From NCBI GenBank assembly GCA_003427395.1, contig BFEA01000246.1, positions 1,435,273-1,458,200 on the forward strand: a stretch of DNA of 22,928 nt. The letters are read 5' to 3'. This document shows, one piece after another, positions 12,501 to 18,300 of this stretch. Positions within the stretch are counted from its first letter, which is position 1. Each line of letters begins with the position of its first letter. Below the pieces are notes generated by a model, which made no database searches, was not told the DNA's origin, and saw only the letters and a program-made list of their open reading frames with translations. The stretch is from Chara braunii (taxonomy: Eukaryota > Streptophyta > Charophyceae > Charales > Characeae). The position numbers and the translations under genes were made by a program.

Positions 12501-15308
12501 TCTCAAGCATCGAACACTCAACCAAACAACCCAATGGCTATGTATGTGATGGTACTTAGTAGTACTTACTGCTCTGCTGGGTAGTCGATAGCCAGAATAG
12601 ACAGGATAACGTTCGCTGTGACAAGCGGAGGCTCCTTCTCGACATCGGCAGTGGTGACAAAGACGTCGATGGGTAGAAGCTTGCTCACGGGTCCGCTCTC
12701 GAACCTGCAAGTACGAAAGCGAAGAACGAAGAATGATATTCGTTGGCAAAACCAACGGGATCAGAGAAATCACTCAACGTACCGGCCGGCGGGAAGAAGT
12801 CGTAGAAACGAGCAAAAAGCAAACACATAAACCGACAAACAAAAAATAATTTCACGACAGACAGAAACAAAAGCTGTCCACGAACAAACAACCAAGCAGC
12901 ACTTGTACCTGCAGCAAGGCCAGTTGTACGAACAAACAAGCTATCGTCGTCACAACGATAAGCATCATGATGTTCCTGTGCCATCATAGAAACATAATCT
13001 AATCGATCAAAATAAGGCAAAGCTTGTAGATAGGTTTTATTAATTCGGGCAGAATAATTTGACTTAACATTTTGGCATCTCTTTGGATGAAAAATGCTAT
13101 CAAATCCAGCGGCCTAGCTCAGTTGGTAAGGATCGCAAGTGGCATTCAGGAGGTCATGGCCTGGGTTCAATCCCTATTGCCCTCATGTACCTTCCTGGGC
13201 TTACTTGGCACCCGCTACCCAAGAGATAGACCACTGGATCCCCCGATCGGCATCAAGTAGAGTCTGCTATGTTCGTAGGGGAGGGGCCTGAGGGGAGGCA
13301 CGGGGGATTGGTCCGCTTTATCCCTGGTGCTACCGGTCGTCCCCTGGCCGGTATCCTGCAGACTCGAGGGGCCGTAAAAACACGGCTCTGGTATGCTACG
13401 GGTTTCCCCGTATGCCTATAGGTAGGAGTAGTGGTAGGTAGGTAGTGTGAGGAAAAATTGAGAGAAGAGTATAGTTTAAAAAAAAATAAAAAATAAAAAT
13501 GCTATCAAGTCCAAAACCTTTTGCCGTTTCGTTGGACCAAAGCCTTTCGCGTGGCAGCCTCTATGGAAAAGGGTGATACCGTGATACTACCTATTACAGT
13601 ATGCTGTCAATTACAGGCTCCAGTAAGAACACGAGGGATACAGAGTCGCATCACATGACTCATGACTGAGAAACACAACATGAGGCACGTGGGACTCGTT
13701 ACAGGTCCCAGCGACATTGGTTCGAGTGATGTCCAGACAAATCCGCGGACACATGAGACACGTGAGACATGTCTTCAGGTACATACACACACACACAGCG
13801 ATGGGCGTGACGAAGGCGGAATGAGACATGCATACGTGAGAGCTATTACTGTTGAGTATTATCATAGGGAGAACGGGTGGGCAAACCTTTTACAGAACGG
13901 GTACGTTTATTTATGTGGCTTATGATTGAGGTCCAGAGTCGCAAGGTCCAGTACTCCTCGAGTTATACACAAATATCATTGCAGTGGCTTACGTGGCTTA
14001 CGATTATTTATGTGGCTTATATGGCTTATTTATGTGGGCTTATATGGTTTATTTATGTGGCTTATGATTATTTATGTGGCGAGACCTGGCGAGACCAAAC
14101 GCGCGCTATCCAGAACCAATTTGACCATAAATTCGAATGAAAATGCATTCTTAAACAACTTGAAAGATAGGCTATGCCCATGGTCCTGCAGACAGGCAGT
14201 CCACGGACCGGACACCGAACAGTGCGGACACACGAGTGTGTGTGGCTGGTATGATTATTTGTAATCATATTTTTCTGAAGCCGTTCTTCCGCATCGCCTT
14301 AATCTTCGGCAATTTCGAGGAAGAATCGTTCAAATCGTCCGCTTTTTATCTCCTTTTAACTTTAGGAACAAATCTTCGGTAAAACTGTACAGCGACCTCT
14401 CACCTTGCCGACAATCTGTCGAGGTAAGTCTCTCTCGTGACGGGAGACCACTTCGGCGTTTGATCGAGAATCCAAGAGAAACCAAACCTGAACACAAGAA
14501 AGGACACCATCAGTGACTCATCACAGCCGAAAAGATCAAGTTCATCATCACAGCTCCCACAATTCTCGTAGGACGGTACCTAAAGACATACTTACCACAG
14601 ATCCCATTTTTTTTTCAGTAAGACAAGCACCTGCTGGAAACCGGGCCCAGGGTCCCATATGGAAATTTTCAATCATTCTTCTCTTCATTTGAAACAACGG
14701 CGGAGTTAAAGAAGGCAAACAAATTGGCATAAAATGGACGTACCGGCACCGCTACAGGTCATTTTCCCGAGGGCTGTAGCAGGTACCGGTAGCGAACTTT
14801 CTTTCTTTTTTTTTTTTGGATCACAGAGGCGGGTTGGAAATCGGCTCGCTGAGCGGGGGTGTTGGAAAACGACTCGACGAGACCCTTTTTTGTCATGGCC
14901 CAGCCACGGGCGAGGCCTAGGCACGCCTACGCATCTCGGGCATGGGCCAGCAACGGCCATGGGGAAAAAAAAAAAAAAAAAAAAAGATAAGCACCAAAGA
15001 GTGGCTGCCTGATGCGCAAACATACTATCATTGAGTTTCAGCTCATTAAAAATTATTCAAAAATATCAAAAGATAGATTAGGAATTCTATTTCACATGTA
15101 TATTCATGTATGTGTAATATACAATCCTATATTATACATTATAGTATTGTTCTGTAAAACAAGAAATTGTAGACGAGTGGCCGCCTGATTTTGCCACTTT
15201 CGAAGGGTTGAAGTGCACAAAAAGGCGTTCTTGTGTTGCAGTTTTCAAACTGCCCTCAGCCCGGAGCTGCAGTGCCCGGTTATTCCTGCGAATTCAAAAC
15301 TCGACACC

Positions 15309-15352
<44 letters not shown>

Positions 15353-18300
15353 GGAATCCAGAAATTAGTGTGTGTGAGAATTCAGTGTTTGTGTATCCAT
15401 GTGCGTGCATGCGTCAGGGTAAGTCGTGGATTCCTAAAACGCACCAGACCTCACAAGAGACAGACATAACCCAGAGAACGAAGGCGTCGTAGTTTGGAGT
15501 CGTCAAGCGGAATCTCAAGAACAAAGCTAGGACAACGCCGCGAAGGAGCACCATCAGCCTGGCACAGAAACCACACAAACGCACAAAAGAGCACGCAGTG
15601 TCAGGACAAAAAGGTTATTCCATCAAGGACAGCCATTTTCTTTTTATTCCGTTACGTCTTGCCTTCCATGTGATCAACACTTCTTACAGCTGCAGTGACT
15701 GGACCGTATTCCGGGGAAGATCTGCTTTACTGTCATCGAGAGCACAAGAGTAGGGGGGGGGAAATGAGGGCATCAACCAAAAAACAAACAAAAAAAAAGC
15801 TCCTGTTACATCGCGGTTCTTAACTCCTTCCTCAGTTTTTTTTTTTCTTTTTGCTTTTTTGTAGGAGGAGATTCAATTCATTGAATCGTCAAATAGACGC
15901 CCGAGGACTTCGCAATTCGACCCGGAATATCTGACAGCATCAGCCAACTTAGCTTAAGCCTAAGGTCTTACCCCTGCGGAAGCGGCGGAAGAACATTGCT
16001 ACAGACTTTCCTAGCCTCATGAGACTTCGCTTTCATGATGTACCTCCAGGCTCCAGCGATTGAACTTGAAGTTGAATTTAAGGGAGCAAACGGACCATCT
16101 AGTCGACCAACTGAAGGGAGTTAAGTGACAGAATTAGCGAACCTAGGTGAGCACAATAAACTCGAAAATTTGCAAGCGGGTTTTCAAAAGAAAAAAGAAA
16201 AAAAAGAAAAGAAAAAAGAAAAAAGAAAACAAACAATAAACTCGAAATTTAAGGGAGTAAATGGGCCCTGCTAGTGCCAGATTAGCTTGTGAATGGATTT
16301 TTCACCTAGATCACGGCTCGTTAATCCTGACATTACTTCAGCTGATAGATTGGATAGTGCATTAACTCCCTTCCCCAGTTTCCACTTGCGTTGAAAGCCA
16401 AAAAACAAAAACAGAAAAAACATGAATCATGTACGCCCATGATCGACGATTATCTGCCTTCATTCTGGTTTCCTTTTAATCTGCCGTTTTACACAATGTC
16501 ATTCAGTTTATGTACCCGGCCACGCCTATCAGCGATGCCCAGGCAGTAGCTGTATCACGCCGCATGTCCTCTTACAGTTTTACTCTCCCTTATGAAGTTG
16601 ACCTGTGGTGGTCCCCACCTGCACCATGTGGCACTCGAAAAACTGTTCGGCATCAGATTAGCTGCTCGAAATTCGAAGATTTGGATAAGCGTGTTGTATC
16701 GCCCACCTGCAGGTCGGGAGCAGCCCCGGATGTTCTCTCGTGAACACGGTTCTGGCTGCTGCGGGGTTCCCCGTATGCCTACAATTAATTAGGAGTAGTG
16801 GTAGGTAGGTAGTGTGAGGTGAAATTGAGAGAAGAATATAGCTTACAAAAAAAAAAAAAAAAAAAAACAACCGCCGAACTGTTTCCTGAACACGCATCTT
16901 TGGCAGGCGTACAGCACCCTCAGCCTGGGGGCGGGGGCGGAAGGGCCCTCAAGAATGCACATGCAAGTCGAAATCCCGGCCTGTGTGTAAGGAGGGAGGT
17001 AGTGTATAGTAGGGAGTGTGGAGGAGATAAATCTAGGGAATTACAATGCCCTGGTTTCCCTGTGGTAGGGGCTCCTCAATGTCTGCTCCTGGCTCCCCAA
17101 ACCTGTACAACCTTTTGACAAAGGAAAAAACGCGACGGCCTGGCAGTGCTGGCACCACAGTGGACGTAACGCCAGTGCTCTATCGGGCCCTGACGTTACC
17201 TTTTGATGTTATTTCTGCCTTCTCGAACTAGGGCAGTGTCTTGGCTGCCCTTCGGTGTTTTCTTTGTCTTTTTTTTAACTCAAAAAGGTGGTATAAACGC
17301 ACAGCTTTCTTTTTTCTTTTTTCTTTTTTAAGAAAGACCCCCTGTATATTCTGGAAGGGCAACAGTGCGTTTGCTTATCCCCGGCAAGCATGAAGTTACA
17401 GGGACAGGAAAGTGAAGATATAGCTCCACAAGGTAACCAATCAAGCACCAGGCAGGGGGTCGACTACCGTCTTCACCCGAATAGAACGCCCGGTTATTAT
17501 AGCTGTATCTGGACTGAAAAGTGCACCAAATACGGCTATAATGACCGGGTGTTCTACTCGGGTGAAGACGGTAGTTTTCCCTTAAGCTGGACCTTAACTT
17601 ATTAGGGCCAGCTTGCCCAACCATATGGAACTGTGGGCCTGCGCACGACACAATAGGCAAAGCACAACTGACTGAACCGTTACTAGGGGACGACCATGAA
17701 GTTCAGAGCAGAGCCCTTTCTACGATGCAATTTTTAGAGGCACACATAAATATAATGTGTTTCCTCTTTGTTTTTCTTATAACAAAGCAATTTGCGCTTC
17801 CTGCCGCGAACGTCTTTAAAGACTTGATCCTGGGTGGTAGACACTGAGTTAGGATGGTGGGAGTAGGGATGCGCCGGGGAGAATACGAGAGTGGTAGGTG
17901 GGGAAGGGGAGTCCCATAGGAAAAGTAGGGGGCCTCAGCCACATGGCCGAGTGCCGAAGGTGAGTCTCATATATCTAGAAAAAACAAAAAAGACTTCCGC
18001 AACAACGTGGGTTTCGCCCGAGTGACAGTTCCACTTTGAGCACTCGTCAAGCCAACGCCGGCCCAACGGCATCCGAATAGATTCCATGCAAAGGGAAAAA
18101 AAAAAAAAAAAAAAAAAAAAAGCAGTTCCTCATTTGTTTTGTAACAAGAAACTTGTTCTTTTTTCTATAAGGGCCCACTGCCCAAGGCAAGAAAACAATG
18201 ATGACAGAAAAGAAGTTCAGATTCATGGGCCACGGGGCCTCCAGCTGCACTCAGCAAGCGGAGCCTGTCCGCCGTGAAAAACCATACCTCAAACATCAAA

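Larger units (their letters stand above)
11037..12569 (-). other. Intron between exons 5 and 6
   Basis: 1533 bp. Holds the U6-like sequence, a 30-bp-class minisatellite (11506-11709), a 52-bp duplication (11879-11930 and 11946-11999), and a repeated GTCGATGATCCGATCTCAAG (12425 and 12488). Confidence 0.85.
12705..14403 (-). other. Intron between exons 4 and 5
   Basis: 1699 bp holding the full-length SINE (13108-13494) and a TTTATGTGGCTTA repeat block (13980-14085). The rest shows nothing recognisable. Confidence 0.85.

Noticed and set aside
13111-13180. Functional tRNA gene
   Set aside because: A and B boxes are present, but the acceptor and anticodon stems do not pair and a SINE body follows.
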